From Pseudomonadales bacterium (GTDB taxonomy: Bacteria; Pseudomonadota; Gammaproteobacteria; Pseudomonadales; Azotimanducaceae), in NCBI GenBank assembly GCA_028285415.1, contig JANQPF010000030.1, positions 16,748 through 80,747 on the forward strand: a stretch of DNA of 64,000 nt, in the 5' to 3' direction. Positions 51,129 through 61,413 of the stretch are shown here, piece after piece (the first letter of the stretch is position 1; the number at the start of each line of letters is the position of its first letter). The position numbers and the translations under genes were made by a program. The notes under the pieces were generated by a model that worked only from the letters and a program-made list of their open reading frames with translations, was not told the origin of the DNA and searched no databases.

Positions 51129-51365
51129 CTATCCGCTGCCGGCTATCCGCTGCCGGATCTGAGCGACCAGCGCGTCCTCGTCCGGAAACGCGCCCGTGTC
51201 GTATTTCGAGAATACCAGTTCGCCGTCGATCGTGACGTCGAATATGCCGCGCCCTTCCGGGACGAGCGTCGCCACACTATCAAAGGCTTCTTTCAGCTTG
51301 GCAGCCAGACTGACTGCCTGCGGTTCATAGTTTCACTGGGCGCAATAAGTGATGGAAATTTTCAC
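51129..51365 (-). CDS. SelW/Rdx family selenoprotein (Sec11 at an in-frame TGA)
   Basis: Read through the TGA at 51333-51335, the frame gives a 78-aa protein that begins VKISITYCAQ-U-NYEPQAV, with the C-x-x-U redox motif (Cys8, Sec11) placed as in selenoprotein W. The rest fits the Rdx thioredoxin-like fold (LAAKLKEAF, LVPEGRGIFDVTIDGELVFS, DTGAFPDEDALVAQIRQRI). The start is GTG at 51365, 6 nt after the csrA stop; GGAGG inside the csrA end serves it, and a TTG at 51371 is an alternative. It is probably co-transcribed with csrA and lysC. The end carries a 14-bp tandem duplication (CCGGCAGCGGATAG) that includes the stop. No uninterrupted ORF exists here, so routine calling misses it. Confidence 0.88.
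51300..51318 (-). promoter_or_regulatory. Bacterial SECIS element of selW
   Basis: GGCAGTC (51318-51312) pairs with GGCTGCC (51306-51300) with one U-G wobble, closing the loop AGUCU with G at its second position. The loop begins 21 nt after the TGA. Geometry fits the known range for bacterial Sec insertion and the hairpin is within the reading frame. Confidence 0.75.
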
Positions 51366-51371
51366 GGGCAA

Positions 51372-51569
51372 TCACACCTCCGAATCGCCGTCTCGAGGCT
51401 CGTCTTTTTCCTGCTTGATACGTTCGAAAATCTCTTCGCGATGTACGGCGACATCCTTCGGCGCGTTGACGCCAATTCTGACTTGATTTCCTTTCACGCC
51501 CAAAACAGTGACGGTGATTTCATCACCAATCATGAGGGTTTCCCCCACTCTGCGAGTCAGAATTAGCAC
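51372..51569 (-). CDS. csrA: Carbon storage regulator CsrA
   Basis: A 65-aa dimeric RNA-binding global regulator of translation. It begins [20 protein letters not shown], with the RNA-contact segments LTRR and the later [17 protein letters not shown]. The start is GTG at 51569, preceded by AAGGAGAAGG. It follows lysC by 49 bp in the classic alaS-lysC-csrA order. A GGA-containing ribosome site at its own 3' end serves selW, so CsrA might affect selW translation; this is only a suggestion. Confidence 0.98.
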   Translation of the reverse strand: MLILTRRVGETLMIGDEITVTVLGVKGNQVRIGVNAPKDVAVHREEIFERIKQEKDEPRDGDSEV

Positions 51570-51618
51570 ACACCTTCTCCTTTCTGCTGTCCCGCACTGG
51601 TTTTGTTGTCCAGCTGCC

Positions 51619-52851
51619 TTATTGAGGCAGTTCTTCGTTATTCAAGTCGAACTCGGAGTGTAGTGCTCTGACGGCCAACTCCATATACTTTTCCGCTACT
51701 ACAACGGATATTTTTATTTCCGACGTAGAAATCATCTGGATGTTGATATTTTCCGAGGCCAGGCAGTCGAACGTACGTGTGGCCACACCGGCGTGGGAGC
51801 GCATGCCCACGCCGACGATGGAAACTTTCGCAATCTCGTTATCACCGCTCACCTCTCGCGCGCCAATCTCCTCTGCGATGGGTTTCAGCAATGACTGCGC
51901 CTGATGATAGTCCTGACGCTTTACCGTAAAGGTGAAGTCCGTCAGTCCATCAGCGCCGGTGTTCTGCACGATCATGTCGACTTCGATGTTGGCGCGGCCG
52001 ATAGGACCAAGAATCTTAGATGCGATCCCCGGTATGTCCGGCACACCGGATACGGTCAGCTTGGCTTCGTCTCTGGCATGAGCAATGCCCGATACAAGGG
52101 GTTGTTCCATATTCTCGCTCTCTATCGTTATCAACGTGCCGGGGCCCTCCACGAAGGTCGACATCACGCGCAACGGCACGTCGTAGCGGCCGGCAAACTC
52201 TACCGAACGCGGGTGCAGGACTTTCGATCCGAGGCTCGCAAGCTCTAACATTTCTTCGAACGTGATGTGGTCCAGACGTCGCGCAGACTCGACAAGCCGT
52301 GGATCGGCTGTATACACGCCGTCGACGTCGGTGCAGATCTCACACTCGTCGGCCTTGAGCGCGGCTGCCAGCGCAACAGCCGACGTATCCGAGCCGCCCC
52401 GGCCAAGCGTGGTGATGGCCCCGTCGCTGCCGACACCCTGAAAGCCCGCCACCACCGGCACACAGCCGTCTGTCAGCGCCTGTTCGAGGTGATTCGTATC
52501 GATCCGTTTGATACGGGCTTTGCCGTGCGTGTCATCGGTGTGCAAGGCGACCTGGTCCCCGAGAAAGCTGCGCGCCCGGATGCTCAGGTTGTGTAAGGCA
52601 AGACAGAGCAGCGCTATGCTGACCTGCTCCCCGGAAGCGGTCAGCACATCCATTTCCCGCGCGTCCGGATCCCCGTCAGCCATTTCCTGACCCAGCGCCA
52701 CCAGCCGATTGGTTTCCCCGGACATGGCCGAGACGACCACGACAACCTGATGCCCCTGCTGACAATAGCCCGCAACCCGGGCTGCAACGCCTTTGATGCG
52801 TTCGATGTCACCAACGCTCGTGCCACCGTATTTTTGAACGATGAGCGCCAT
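51619..52851 (-). CDS. lysC: Aspartate kinase
   Basis: The 410-aa enzyme for the first step of Lys/Thr/Met synthesis. The kinase domain opens [20 protein letters not shown], with [16 protein letters not shown] and [15 protein letters not shown]. Two C-terminal ACT regions follow ([38 protein letters not shown]), so it is feedback-regulated, probably by lysine and/or threonine. Only 1 bp separates it from alaS. No lysine riboswitch is possible in that gap. Confidence 0.97.
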   Translation of the reverse strand: MALIVQKYGGTSVGDIERIKGVAARVAGYCQQGHQVVVVVSAMSGETNRLVALGQEMADGDPDAREMDVLTASGEQVSIALLCLALHNLSIRARSFLGDQVALHTDDTHGKARIKRIDTNHLEQALTDGCVPVVAGFQGVGSDGAITTLGRGGSDTSAVALAAALKADECEICTDVDGVYTADPRLVESARRLDHITFEEMLELASLGSKVLHPRSVEFAGRYDVPLRVMSTFVEGPGTLITIESENMEQPLVSGIAHARDEAKLTVSGVPDIPGIASKILGPIGRANIEVDMIVQNTGADGLTDFTFTVKRQDYHQAQSLLKPIAEEIGAREVSGDNEIAKVSIVGVGMRSHAGVATRTFDCLASENINIQMISTSEIKISVVVAEKYMELAVRALHSEFDLNNEELPQ

Positions 52852-52852
52852 T

Positions 52853-55465
52853 TCAGCTCAGCGTAGATGCAACGTATTCCCGCGCCGCTGCAAACGCGTC
52901 TGCCAGACCCTGTGGGTTGTCACCCCCACCCGCGCGTGCAAGGTCCGGCCGGCCGCCGCCTTTAGCGCCAACGTTCGGTCCCACAACGGCCATGATGTCT
53001 GGCGCTTTGATTTTTTCATTGAGATCTTTGCTGACGCCGACAACAAGTCCAACGCGACCGCCGTCGAGAGTAGCAAGGACAATAACGCTCGAGGCGAACT
53101 GTGATCGAAGCGTATCGAGCGTCTGCATCATGGCTTTATTGTCACCGCCAACCTCCGCGGCAATAAACGAAACGCCAGCGATGTCTTCGACAGCTTGCGC
53201 CAGATCTGATCCCTGACTGGCGGCAAGCTTCTGTTCGGCATCGGCAAGTGCTTTGCTCAAAGACTTATTCTCAGTGAGCACCGCGGCCACGCGCTCGACG
53301 GCTTCCTGACGATTGCTTTTGACGAGCGTGGCAACGCCATCTAGGACGGCTTCCTGTTCGCGAATCAATGCCAGAGCACCCTGGCCGCTCACCGCTTCGA
53401 TGCGTCGCACCCCGGCTGCAATTCCGGTTTCCGCGACGACCTTCAGGAGGCCTATGTCTCCAGTGCGCGCTACGTGCGTCCCGCCGCAGAGTTCCACGGA
53501 GTAGTCGCCGCCCATGCTGAGCACCCTAACCTCGTCGCCGTACTTTTCGCCGAAGAGCGCCATTGCCCCACGCTCGAGGGCGTCGTCGTATGACATCAGC
53601 GCGGTTTCCACAGGACTATTCAAGAGAATCTGCTCGTTGACCATGTCTTCGATCCGGCGCAGCTCGTCAACCGTCACGGGTTGCGTGTGCGAAAAGTCGA
53701 AACGCAGTTTCTCATCGTTGACGAGCGAACCTTTCTGCTGCACGTGGCTGCCGAGCACGCTGCGCAACGCAGCATGCAGCAGGTGCGTCGCCGAGTGGTT
53801 GCGCTTGATGCGCTCCCGCCGGCCAACGTCAATGTCTGCCGCGAGCCTGGTGCTGGACTCGAGCGCACCTTCGATCACTTCACCGATGTGCATGAACTGC
53901 TCACCGCTGATTTGCGTGTCATCGACACGGAACTCGACGCCAGCGGCACTTAAGGTGCCAACGTCCCCGACCTGGCCGCCGGATTCCGCATAGAACGGGG
54001 TCTGCTCCAGCACCACAACACCCTGTTGACCGGCGCTGAGCTGCTCGACCGTTTCACCCTCCATGTCGAAAAGCGCCTCAATGCCGCTCTCGCCGGTAGT
54101 GGCTTCATAGCCGAGAAAATCCACTTTGCTGCCGACGGAGATACGCTGACCGAGGCTCGCCGAGAAGCTCGCGGCAGCGCGTCCGCGGGATCGTTGCTCT
54201 TCCATTGCGGCTTCGAAGCCTGCCATGTCGACATCGAGGTTGCGCTCACGCGCGACGTCGGCGGTAAGGTCAGCAGGGAAACCGTAGGTGTCGTAGAGCT
54301 GGAAAACGAGCTCGCCGGGGATGGTATTGTCCTCGAGCTCACCAATTCGCCCACGCAGTATTTCCATACCCTGATTGAGCGTTTCGCCAAAGCGTTCCTC
54401 TTCGTGGCGCAGCGCTTCGGTGACCTGCGCCTGATTGGCCACAAGCTCCGGATAAGCCTCACCCATTTCGTCGGCCAGTACGTTGACCAACTTGTGGAAG
54501 AACGGTTCTTTGATGTTGAGCTTGTTTCCATGACGGAGCGCGCGACGGATGATCCGGCGCAGGACGTAGGCACGATCCTCGTTGCCCGGCACGATACCGT
54601 CAGCAATCAGGAAAGCACTCGAACGGATGTGATCCGCGATCACCCGCAATGATGCGTTCGCCAGAATCTCCGCCTCGTCGTTGATACCGGCAAAGCCGCC
54701 TGCCGCCAGCAGCACGTTACGGAACAGGTCTATCTCATAATTGCTGTGCACTCCCTGCATGATGGCCGCCATACGCTCCAGCCCCATACCGGTATCCACG
54801 CCAGGCTGGGGCAGCGGCGTCAATTCACCATCCGCGGAACGGTCAAACTGCGGGAAGACAAGATTCCAGAATTCGATGTAACGATCACCGTCTTCGTCCG
54901 GCGAGCCCGGCGGACCGCCGGCAACGTCCGGACCGTGATCGTAGAAGAGCTCTGTGCACGGACCGCAGGGACCGGTGTCACCCATCGTCCAGAAGTTCTC
55001 TTCGAGATCGATGACACGATCGCGAGGCAGGCCTATTTTCTTTTCCCACAGTTCGCGGGCCTCAGCGTCCGTCGGGTGCACAGTAATCCAGAGCTTCTCC
55101 GCAGGCAGTGCCAGCACCTCCGTGACAAAGTCCCACGCCCAGGTGATGGTTTCTTCTTTGAAATAATCGCCAAATGAAAAGTTGCCCATCATCTCAAAGA
55201 ACGTGTGATGCCTTGCCGTGTAGCCGACGTTCTCGAGATCGTTGTGTTTACCGCCTGCGCGCACGCACCGCTGGGCAGAGGTTGCGCGCCGGTACCCCGG
55301 GTCCGATCGTCCGAGCAGCGGATCTTTGAACTGATTCATGCCCGCGTTGGTAAACAGCAGCGTCGGATCGTTGTGTGGCACGAGGGAGCTCGACGGCACA
55401 ATGCGGTGCCCCCGTTCCTCGAAAAACGACAAATACGCTTGTCTGAGATCGGCAGTCTTCATCAT
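52853..55465 (-). CDS. alaS: Alanyl-tRNA synthetase
   Basis: An 870-aa class II synthetase of normal length. The catalytic core shows FFEERGHRIVPSSSLVPHND, LLFTNAGMNQFKD and TARHHTFFEMMGNFSFGDYF. The editing domain has the zinc-binding HSATHLLHAAL and ELCGGTHV. The C-terminal oligomerisation and C-Ala region ends KGGGRPDLARAGG. The start is Met1 (55465) or Met2 (55462). It lies 98 bp after recX and probably has a promoter in that gap. Confidence 0.98.
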   Translation of the reverse strand: MMKTADLRQAYLSFFEERGHRIVPSSSLVPHNDPTLLFTNAGMNQFKDPLLGRSDPGYRRATSAQRCVRAGGKHNDLENVGYTARHHTFFEMMGNFSFGDYFKEETITWAWDFVTEVLALPAEKLWITVHPTDAEARELWEKKIGLPRDRVIDLEENFWTMGDTGPCGPCTELFYDHGPDVAGGPPGSPDEDGDRYIEFWNLVFPQFDRSADGELTPLPQPGVDTGMGLERMAAIMQGVHSNYEIDLFRNVLLAAGGFAGINDEAEILANASLRVIADHIRSSAFLIADGIVPGNEDRAYVLRRIIRRALRHGNKLNIKEPFFHKLVNVLADEMGEAYPELVANQAQVTEALRHEEERFGETLNQGMEILRGRIGELEDNTIPGELVFQLYDTYGFPADLTADVARERNLDVDMAGFEAAMEEQRSRGRAAASFSASLGQRISVGSKVDFLGYEATTGESGIEALFDMEGETVEQLSAGQQGVVVLEQTPFYAESGGQVGDVGTLSAAGVEFRVDDTQISGEQFMHIGEVIEGALESSTRLAADIDVGRRERIKRNHSATHLLHAALRSVLGSHVQQKGSLVNDEKLRFDFSHTQPVTVDELRRIEDMVNEQILLNSPVETALMSYDDALERGAMALFGEKYGDEVRVLSMGGDYSVELCGGTHVARTGDIGLLKVVAETGIAAGVRRIEAVSGQGALALIREQEAVLDGVATLVKSNRQEAVERVAAVLTENKSLSKALADAEQKLAASQGSDLAQAVEDIAGVSFIAAEVGGDNKAMMQTLDTLRSQFASSVIVLATLDGGRVGLVVGVSKDLNEKIKAPDIMAVVGPNVGAKGGGRPDLARAGGGDNPQGLADAFAAAREYVASTLS

Positions 55466-55563
55466 TCAACAGACGGCAGTTAAAAATGGCGCGCAAGTAT
55501 AATGTAAAACGCCCGGGTTTACGCAGCGAGTTCCGCGCCACTCACGAAGGCAGACGGGGTGTG

Positions 55564-56046
55564 TTACGAGGGATAAGGACAGTCGCCCAGCGCACGGGCA
55601 ATGAGGTCCGAAGGAAAGCCGCGCCGCTGCAGATAGCGCGCGGCGCGCTGCCAGAGTTCCGCAGATTCCTGCGCCGCGGGGTGGCGCCGCTGGACCAGCT
55701 CGACAGCCAGGGCCAGCCAGTCGAGGCCCTGGGCCTCCATCTGCTCGTCAGCCGTTTCCGCTGAGATACCTTTAACCGAAAGCTCTCTGGCAATGTAATG
55801 CGGACCATAACCGCGGTTGGCGCGGGAGCGGATGAGCGTTTCGGCATAGCGCGTATCGCTCAGCCAGTCGTTTTCGAGAAGCTCGCCAATCACCGCGTCG
55901 ACCTGATCGTCAGCAAGCTCGGGAAACTTTCGCCGCAACTTAGTCACCAGCTCGCGCTGACTGTGCTCGCGTTGGCCAAGCATACGCAACGCAGAGCTCA
56001 GTGCTTTCGCTGCATCGAGCGCTGCTGCCTCCTCGATCAGGTCCAT
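55564..56046 (-). CDS. recX: Regulatory protein RecX
   Basis: A 160-aa all-helical RecX protein that binds RecA filaments and modulates their activity. Segments of the three-helix repeats are visible: ALRMLGQREHSQRELVTKLRR, VIGELLENDWLSDTRYAE, NRGYGPHYIARELSVKGIS and AARYLQRRGFPSDLIARAL. It starts 12 bp after recA and should be SOS-induced with it. Confidence 0.95.
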   Translation of the reverse strand: MDLIEEAAALDAAKALSSALRMLGQREHSQRELVTKLRRKFPELADDQVDAVIGELLENDWLSDTRYAETLIRSRANRGYGPHYIARELSVKGISAETADEQMEAQGLDWLALAVELVQRRHPAAQESAELWQRAARYLQRRGFPSDLIARALGDCPYPS

Positions 56047-56058
56047 CTGTTCAGCAGG

Positions 56059-57204
56059 CTAGAGACTTTCCTGCGCGGCCTCGGGGATGACAACGTCATC
56101 CATGCTGGCTTCCGCGAGATGGGGCATCAATTGACGGCGAATCTCCGCTTCAATCTCTGCTTTCGTTGCGGGATTCTCGTCGAGGTAGTCCGCGGCATTC
56201 TTGCGACCCTGGCCAATGCGATCGGAACCGTAGGCGTACCACGCACCGGACTTTTCGATGATGCCCTGCTGTACGCCGAGCTCGAGAATCTCTCCGGTGT
56301 GGTGAATGCCCTTGCCGTACATGATCTGGAATTCCGTCTGGCGGAAGGGTGGCGAGACCTTGTTCTTGACGACCTTGACCCGGGTTTCGTTGCCCACAAC
56401 CTCATCGCCTTCCTTGACCGCGCCGATACGACGAATGTCGAGGCGGACGGAAGAATAGAATTTCAGCGCGTTGCCGCCGGTGGTGGTTTCGGGAGATCCG
56501 AACATGACGCCAATCTTCATACGAATCTGGTTGATGAAGATGACCATGGTATTCGACTGTTTGATGATGCCGGTCATTTTACGCAGCGCCTGGCTCATGA
56601 GCCGTGCCTGCAGACCCACGTGGGAGTCGCCCATCTCGCCTTCAATCTCCGCTTTCGGCGTCAGCGCGGCAACGGAGTCCACGACGATGACGTCGACCGC
56701 ACTGGAACGCACGAGCATGTCGCAGATTTCCAGCGCCTGCTCCCCGGTATCCGGCTGCGAGACCAGCAGCTCGTCCGTATCCACCCCGAGGGCCTGGGCG
56801 TACAGCGGATCGAGCGCGTGCTCGGCATCGATGAAGGCGCAGGTGCCCCCGGCTTTCTGCGCTTCCGCCACAACCTGCAGCGTCAGCGTCGTCTTACCCG
56901 AGGATTCCGGGCCGTAGATCTCGACGATACGGCCGCGCGGCAGACCGCCGATACCAAGCGCAATGTCCAGGCCCAGCGAACCGGTGGAAACGGAGGGGAT
57001 CATCACCTGTTCCTGATCGCCGAGGCGCATCAGCGAACCTTTGCCGAATTGGCGCTCGATCTGCGCAAGCGCGGCGCTCAGCGCGCGCTCTTTTTCGGGA
57101 TTAGCCTGTTTACCGGCCTGTTTATCGGCCTGTTTACCGGCCTGTTTACCGGCCTGGCTGCCATCCTGGTGCTCTGACGAGGAAGACTTGGAATTCTGAG
57201 CCAT
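56059..57204 (-). CDS. recA: Recombinase RecA with repeat-bearing N-terminal extension
   Basis: The 381-aa recombinase, about 28 residues longer than E. coli RecA. The core is standard: Walker A is [18 protein letters not shown], then [19 protein letters not shown], loop L1 [18 protein letters not shown] and loop L2 [19 protein letters not shown]. Residues 17-34 are Q-A-G-K/Q-A-D-K repeats. These come from four 12-bp DNA repeats (57105-57152) ahead of the usual beginning [19 protein letters not shown]. The start is ATG 57204, with AAGGA 6 nt upstream. A LexA box lies 28 bp before the start, so the recA-recX unit is SOS-controlled. Confidence 0.98.
   Translation of the reverse strand: MAQNSKSSSSEHQDGSQAGKQAGKQADKQAGKQANPEKERALSAALAQIERQFGKGSLMRLGDQEQVMIPSVSTGSLGLDIALGIGGLPRGRIVEIYGPESSGKTTLTLQVVAEAQKAGGTCAFIDAEHALDPLYAQALGVDTDELLVSQPDTGEQALEICDMLVRSSAVDVIVVDSVAALTPKAEIEGEMGDSHVGLQARLMSQALRKMTGIIKQSNTMVIFINQIRMKIGVMFGSPETTTGGNALKFYSSVRLDIRRIGAVKEGDEVVGNETRVKVVKNKVSPPFRQTEFQIMYGKGIHHTGEILELGVQQGIIEKSGAWYAYGSDRIGQGRKNAADYLDENPATKAEIEAEIRRQLMPHLAEASMDDVVIPEAAQESL
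57105..57152. repeat. 12-bp tandem repeat inside recA
   Basis: Four units of CCTGTTTACCGG (57105-57116, 57117-57128 with one change, 57129-57140, 57141-57152), four codons each, so copy-number change keeps the recA frame. Confidence 0.9.
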
Positions 57205-57231
57205 GGTGAGTCCTTTTTGCGGTACGCGAGC

Positions 57232-57251
57232 TACTGTATATTCATTCAGTA
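57232..57251. promoter_or_regulatory. LexA (SOS) box of recA
   Basis: TACTGTATAT followed by TCATTCAGTA matches the gammaproteobacterial SOS box TACTGT-(AT)4-ACAGTA at most positions, with both CTG/CAG half-sites 10 bp apart. It is 28 bp upstream of the recA start and in the 210-bp gap shared with divergent mutS. Confidence 0.9.
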
Positions 57252-57414
57252 CCCGTTTGCAAGCTGGAAATGGTCGTCGGGCGAATTTCTCACCGCAAAG
57301 AGGGTTTGAAGACAGCTGTTCGGCGAACCATCGACGGCTTTGGCGGGTCGCAGGTTGACTCCGGATTTGCGCCTGTAGTTCACTCTCTGCCAAGGACACA
57401 TTCACACAATAACA

Positions 57415-59994
57415 ATGGTCGCCAACGCCAACCAGGACGCATCGCAGACGTCGTCCCATACGCCGATGATGCAGCAGTACCTGGCCATCAAAGCCGCTCA
57501 CCCGGACGCCCTGCTGTTCTACCGCATGGGCGATTTTTATGAGCTGTTCTTCGACGACGCGCGAACCGCCGCGGAGCTCCTGGACATTACCTTGACCAAG
57601 CGCGGGCAGAGCGGCGGCGAACCGATACCCATGTGCGGTGTCCCCTACCACGCGGCGGACGGCTATCTGGCGCGGCTGGTCAAACTCGGCCGCTGCGTCG
57701 CCGTCTGCGAGCAGGTGGGCGATCCCGCCACCAGCAAGGGGCCGGTGGCGCGCGAGGTCAAACGCATCGTGACGCCGGGCACGCTCACCGACGAAGCGCT
57801 GCTCGACGCCGGTGCACGCAGCCGCCTGCTGGCCGTCAAGCCCGCCGGCGACGGTTTCGGGGTCGCCGGACTCGATCTGGCGTCGAGCTACATCGAGCTG
57901 GCTGAGCTCGAATCGACCGCGGCGCTGGCCGATTTTCTGCAGCAGACCGGGCCGACGGAGCTGCTCGTGCCCGACGACAGCGGCTGGCAGCCGCCCGCTG
58001 AACTCAGCGTGCGCAGCCTGCCGTCACTCAGCTTCGATACCGTGAGCGCGCGCCACCGCCTGAGCGAGCACTTCGAACACGACGTCACCGCCAGCACCGG
58101 CATCGAGAGCGACAGTCCCTGTCTCGGTGCCGCCGCGGCGGCGCTCGACTACGGCCGGCAAACTCAGTGTCAGGATCTGAAGTTCGTCCAGCAGATCCGC
58201 GTGACCGACTCGAGCCGGCTGATACAGCTCGACGCGCAATCCCGTCGCAACCTCGAAATCGACCAGCGCGTGAACGGCGCAACCGATCACACTCTGTTTG
58301 CCCTGATGGACACCACCTGCACACCCATGGGCAGCCGCCAGCTGCGTCGCTGGCTGCACGAACCATCGCGGCAGCGCGCGCAGGTGCTGGCGCGGCAGAC
58401 CTGGGTACGCGACGCGCTCGAGCGTTCCGTCTACGCTGACGTGCGGCGCGTGCTCGAGGGCGGTGGCGACATGGAACGCATCCTCACCCGCGTTGGTCTG
58501 CGCTCGGCAACGCCGCGGGATCTGGAGCGGCTGGGCACGACGCTTGCCGTGCTGCCACCGCTCAGGCAGGCGCTCGCGCCGATCGAAGCACCCCGTAACG
58601 TCGAGCTGCTCGCAGATCTCGCTGACTTCAGCGCGCTGCAGACCCTGCTGGAAAGCGCCATCGTGCCCGCTCCGCCGGCCACGATCCGGGACGGCGGCTG
58701 CATCGCCGCCGGCTACGACGGCGCGCTCGACGAGCTCAGAAATCTGAGCGACAACGCCGCCGGTTACCTGGCAGATCTGGAGCTGCGCGAGCGTGAGCGG
58801 ACCGGCATCACGACGCTCAAGGTGGGCTACAACCGGGTACACGGTTACTACATCGAGACGAGTAAAGCCGCCAAGGGTGAGCTGCCTGCCGAATACGTGC
58901 GGCGCCAGACGCTGAAAAACGCGGAACGCTACATCACGCCGGAGCTCAAGCGCTTCGAAGAAGAAGCGCTGTCCAGCGCCAGCCGGGCGCTGGCGCTCGA
59001 AAAGTCGCTGTATGCGGATCTGCTGGAGCAGATCGCCGGGCATCTGCCGGCGCTGCGCACGGCCTGCAATGCGCTGGCGGTGATCGACGTGCTGGCCACG
59101 TTTGCCGAGCGCGCCGATACGCTCGACTTCTGCCCGCCCACCTTCAGCAACGCAGCCGGCATTGCCATCGAGGCAGGCTGGCATCCTGTCGTCAAGGCGG
59201 CAAGCACGGCACCTTTCATTGCCAACGATCTGCACCTCAGCGACGACACGCGCATGCTGATACTGACCGGTCCCAACATGGGGGGTAAATCGACCTACAT
59301 GCGCCAGACCGCCGTCATCTGCCTGCTCGCCTGCTGCGGTAGCTACGTGCCCGCCAGAGCCGCTGAGATTGGCCCGCTGGATCGCATTTTTACCCGCATC
59401 GGCGCCGCCGACGATCTGGCCGGCGGACGCTCCACGTTCATGGTGGAAATGACCGAAACCGCGAACATTCTGCACAACGCCACCGATGAAAGCCTCGTGC
59501 TCCTCGACGAGATCGGCCGCGGCACGTCCACCTACGACGGCCTTGCACTTGCCTGGGCATGCGCCCAGCACCTTGCGGAATCCGCCCGAGCGCTGACGCT
59601 CTTCGCCACGCACTACTTCGAGCTGACCGCCCTCGGCGCAACCACCGCCGGCGTCGGCAACATCCACATGAGCGCAACCGAGCACCGCGGCGACATCGTG
59701 TTTCTCTATCAGGTGGAACCGGGTCCTGCCAGCCAAAGCTACGGCATCCAGGTGGCCAAGCTCGCCGGTGTGCCGCGCGGCGTGCTCCAGCACGCACGCC
59801 AGCGCCTGGCAAGTTTCGAGCAGGGGGGGTTCGATCCCCGCCAGCCGGACCTCTTTGCCGCCCCGGCGCCGGCGGAAGATCCGCTCGCGGCGGAGCTTCT
59901 CGAGCGACTCGAAAGTGCCGACGTCGATGCCCTCAGTCCCCGCGAGGCGCTGAATCTGCTGTACGAGCTCAAGGCGCTCCTGCACGAATCCTGA
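57415..59994 (+). CDS. mutS: DNA mismatch repair protein MutS
   Basis: The 859-aa mismatch sensor. The mismatch-reading Phe-x-Glu lies in [14 protein letters not shown] (F41, E43). The clamp domain has [16 protein letters not shown]. The ATPase domain has Walker [18 protein letters not shown], then [14 protein letters not shown], Walker [17 protein letters not shown] and the conserved ATHYFELT. The C-terminal tail is shorter than average but complete ([15 protein letters not shown]). The gene is divergent from recA. No clear Shine-Dalgarno precedes the ATG. Confidence 0.98.
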   Translation: MVANANQDASQTSSHTPMMQQYLAIKAAHPDALLFYRMGDFYELFFDDARTAAELLDITLTKRGQSGGEPIPMCGVPYHAADGYLARLVKLGRCVAVCEQVGDPATSKGPVAREVKRIVTPGTLTDEALLDAGARSRLLAVKPAGDGFGVAGLDLASSYIELAELESTAALADFLQQTGPTELLVPDDSGWQPPAELSVRSLPSLSFDTVSARHRLSEHFEHDVTASTGIESDSPCLGAAAAALDYGRQTQCQDLKFVQQIRVTDSSRLIQLDAQSRRNLEIDQRVNGATDHTLFALMDTTCTPMGSRQLRRWLHEPSRQRAQVLARQTWVRDALERSVYADVRRVLEGGGDMERILTRVGLRSATPRDLERLGTTLAVLPPLRQALAPIEAPRNVELLADLADFSALQTLLESAIVPAPPATIRDGGCIAAGYDGALDELRNLSDNAAGYLADLELRERERTGITTLKVGYNRVHGYYIETSKAAKGELPAEYVRRQTLKNAERYITPELKRFEEEALSSASRALALEKSLYADLLEQIAGHLPALRTACNALAVIDVLATFAERADTLDFCPPTFSNAAGIAIEAGWHPVVKAASTAPFIANDLHLSDDTRMLILTGPNMGGKSTYMRQTAVICLLACCGSYVPARAAEIGPLDRIFTRIGAADDLAGGRSTFMVEMTETANILHNATDESLVLLDEIGRGTSTYDGLALAWACAQHLAESARALTLFATHYFELTALGATTAGVGNIHMSATEHRGDIVFLYQVEPGPASQSYGIQVAKLAGVPRGVLQHARQRLASFEQGGFDPRQPDLFAAPAPAEDPLAAELLERLESADVDALSPREALNLLYELKALLHES

Positions 59995-60075
59995 GCAGCT
60001 TTACTCGGGCATACCCCTCGACACCGCCCGTTCTTCCGCTAGAATATCCAGCCTTTTGAGGACCTCAGGGTAAAC

Positions 60076-60399
60076 ATGACATTTGTAGTTGGCGAAAACT
60101 GTATCAAGTGCAAACACACCGACTGTGTCGAGGTGTGTCCGGTCGACTGTTTCTATGAAGGTCCCAACATGCTCGTCATCCATCCCGACGAATGCATCGA
60201 CTGCGCGCTGTGTGAGCCGGAGTGTCCCGCGGAGGCCATTTTCTCCGAGGACGAGCTGCCGGAAGATCAGCAGCAGTTTCTGGAGCTGAACGCCGAGCTT
60301 GCCGAAACCTGGCCGAACCTGACGGAAAAGAAAGATCCGCCGGAAGACGCCGAAGATTGGGACGGCAAGCCCAACAAGCTCGAGCTGCTCGAACGCTAG
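60076..60399 (+). CDS. fdxA: 7-Fe ferredoxin FdxA
   Basis: A 107-aa ferredoxin with a [3Fe-4S] and a [4Fe-4S] cluster. Cysteines appear in [19 protein letters not shown] and [19 protein letters not shown], the usual FdxA spacing. The acidic C-terminal tail ([19 protein letters not shown]) is typical. It lies 81 bp after mutS in the same direction and is convergent with rpoS (16-bp gap). This mutS-fdxA-rpoS order is common in gammaproteobacteria. Confidence 0.97.
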   Translation: MTFVVGENCIKCKHTDCVEVCPVDCFYEGPNMLVIHPDECIDCALCEPECPAEAIFSEDELPEDQQQFLELNAELAETWPNLTEKKDPPEDAEDWDGKPNKLELLER

Positions 60400-60415
60400 C
60401 TCTTCCCGGGTATCG

Positions 60416-61321
60416 CTAGGAGAAGATCTGATCGCTCGACAGGCCGTGCTCTTCCAGTGAGCGGCGCAGCCGATTGAGTCCTTCCACCTGTATCTGCCTG
60501 ACGCGCTCACGCGTGAGACCAATTTCCGAGCCGACTTCTTCGAGCGTGGCGCGAGCGTGACCCCGCAGCCCGAAACGCCGGCTGATGACTTCCTGATGCT
60601 TGTCGGAGAGGTTACTGAGCAGCATGTCGAGCTTGTCGAAGAGATCCGACCGCTGCACCTGCGCCGCCGGGTCCGGCGAGTTCTCGTCCGCCACCATTTC
60701 CAACCGGCTGCGGTCGCCGACTTCGCGCACGGCATCAATCGACTCGACCCGCTCGGACAGTTTCAGCATGCGGCGCACGTCATCGACGGGTTTGTCGATC
60801 AGCTCGGCGATTTCATCCGGCGTCGGCTCGTGGTCGAGCTTCTGTGACAGCTCGCGCGCGGCGCGCAGGTAGTAATTCATCTCCTTGACCACGTGGACCG
60901 GCAGGCGAATGGTACGCGTCTGATTCATGATGGCGCGTTCGATGGCCTGGCGAATCCACCAGGTGGCATAGGTCGAAAAGCGAAACCCGCGTTCCGGATC
61001 GAACTTTTCCACCGCGTGTATGAGACCGAGGTTACCCTCCTCGATGAGATCGAGCAGCGACAGCCCCCGATTGAGATAACGCCGGGAAATCTTGACGACC
61101 AGACGCAGGTTGGATTCGATCATGCGCTTGCGGCCGGCAGCGTCACCGCTTCGTGCCAGGCGCCCGAAATGTTTTTCCTCATCCGCGGTCAGAAGCGGTG
61201 CATAACCGATTTCCTGCAGATACAGCTGCGTTGCGTCCGGCGACTCATCATTTGACGGTTCGTCCTGCGCATCCAGCGGTGCCAGTACAACCTGCTCGGT
61301 TTCGGTTTCTTTGGTTTTCAT
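60416..61321 (-). CDS. rpoS: RNA polymerase sigma factor RpoS
   Basis: The 301-aa stationary-phase/general-stress sigma factor. Region 1.2 is [20 protein letters not shown], region 2 [20 protein letters not shown] with [18 protein letters not shown] and the -10 reader [17 protein letters not shown]. Region 3 follows, then region 4 with [20 protein letters not shown]. It is somewhat shorter than the E. coli protein (330 aa), mainly at the N-terminus. The upstream 92 bp and the end of nlpD should hold its promoter, as in enterics. Confidence 0.97.
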   Translation of the reverse strand: MKTKETETEQVVLAPLDAQDEPSNDESPDATQLYLQEIGYAPLLTADEEKHFGRLARSGDAAGRKRMIESNLRLVVKISRRYLNRGLSLLDLIEEGNLGLIHAVEKFDPERGFRFSTYATWWIRQAIERAIMNQTRTIRLPVHVVKEMNYYLRAARELSQKLDHEPTPDEIAELIDKPVDDVRRMLKLSERVESIDAVREVGDRSRLEMVADENSPDPAAQVQRSDLFDKLDMLLSNLSDKHQEVISRRFGLRGHARATLEEVGSEIGLTRERVRQIQVEGLNRLRRSLEEHGLSSDQIFS

Positions 61322-61413
61322 GTCGATGCTGCGTCCCTGTGCCAGTCAAATGTCAGTCCGTTGATGCCGGCGACGGCGGTAGCTACCCTCGCGCCGGGGT
61401 ACATACGGTCGGA

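Noticed and set aside
50943..51566. Plus-strand open frame of 207 codons between GST and csrA
   Set aside because: Most of it is antisense to csrA and to the selW selenoprotein, and the first 60 codons match no family I recognise.
55798..57177. Plus-strand open frame (459 codons) opposite recX and recA
   Set aside because: Shadow of recA; codon pattern follows the recA third positions.
58024..59985. Long minus-strand open frame (653 codons) opposite mutS
   Set aside because: Antisense shadow of a highly conserved gene in GC-rich DNA; no family resemblance.
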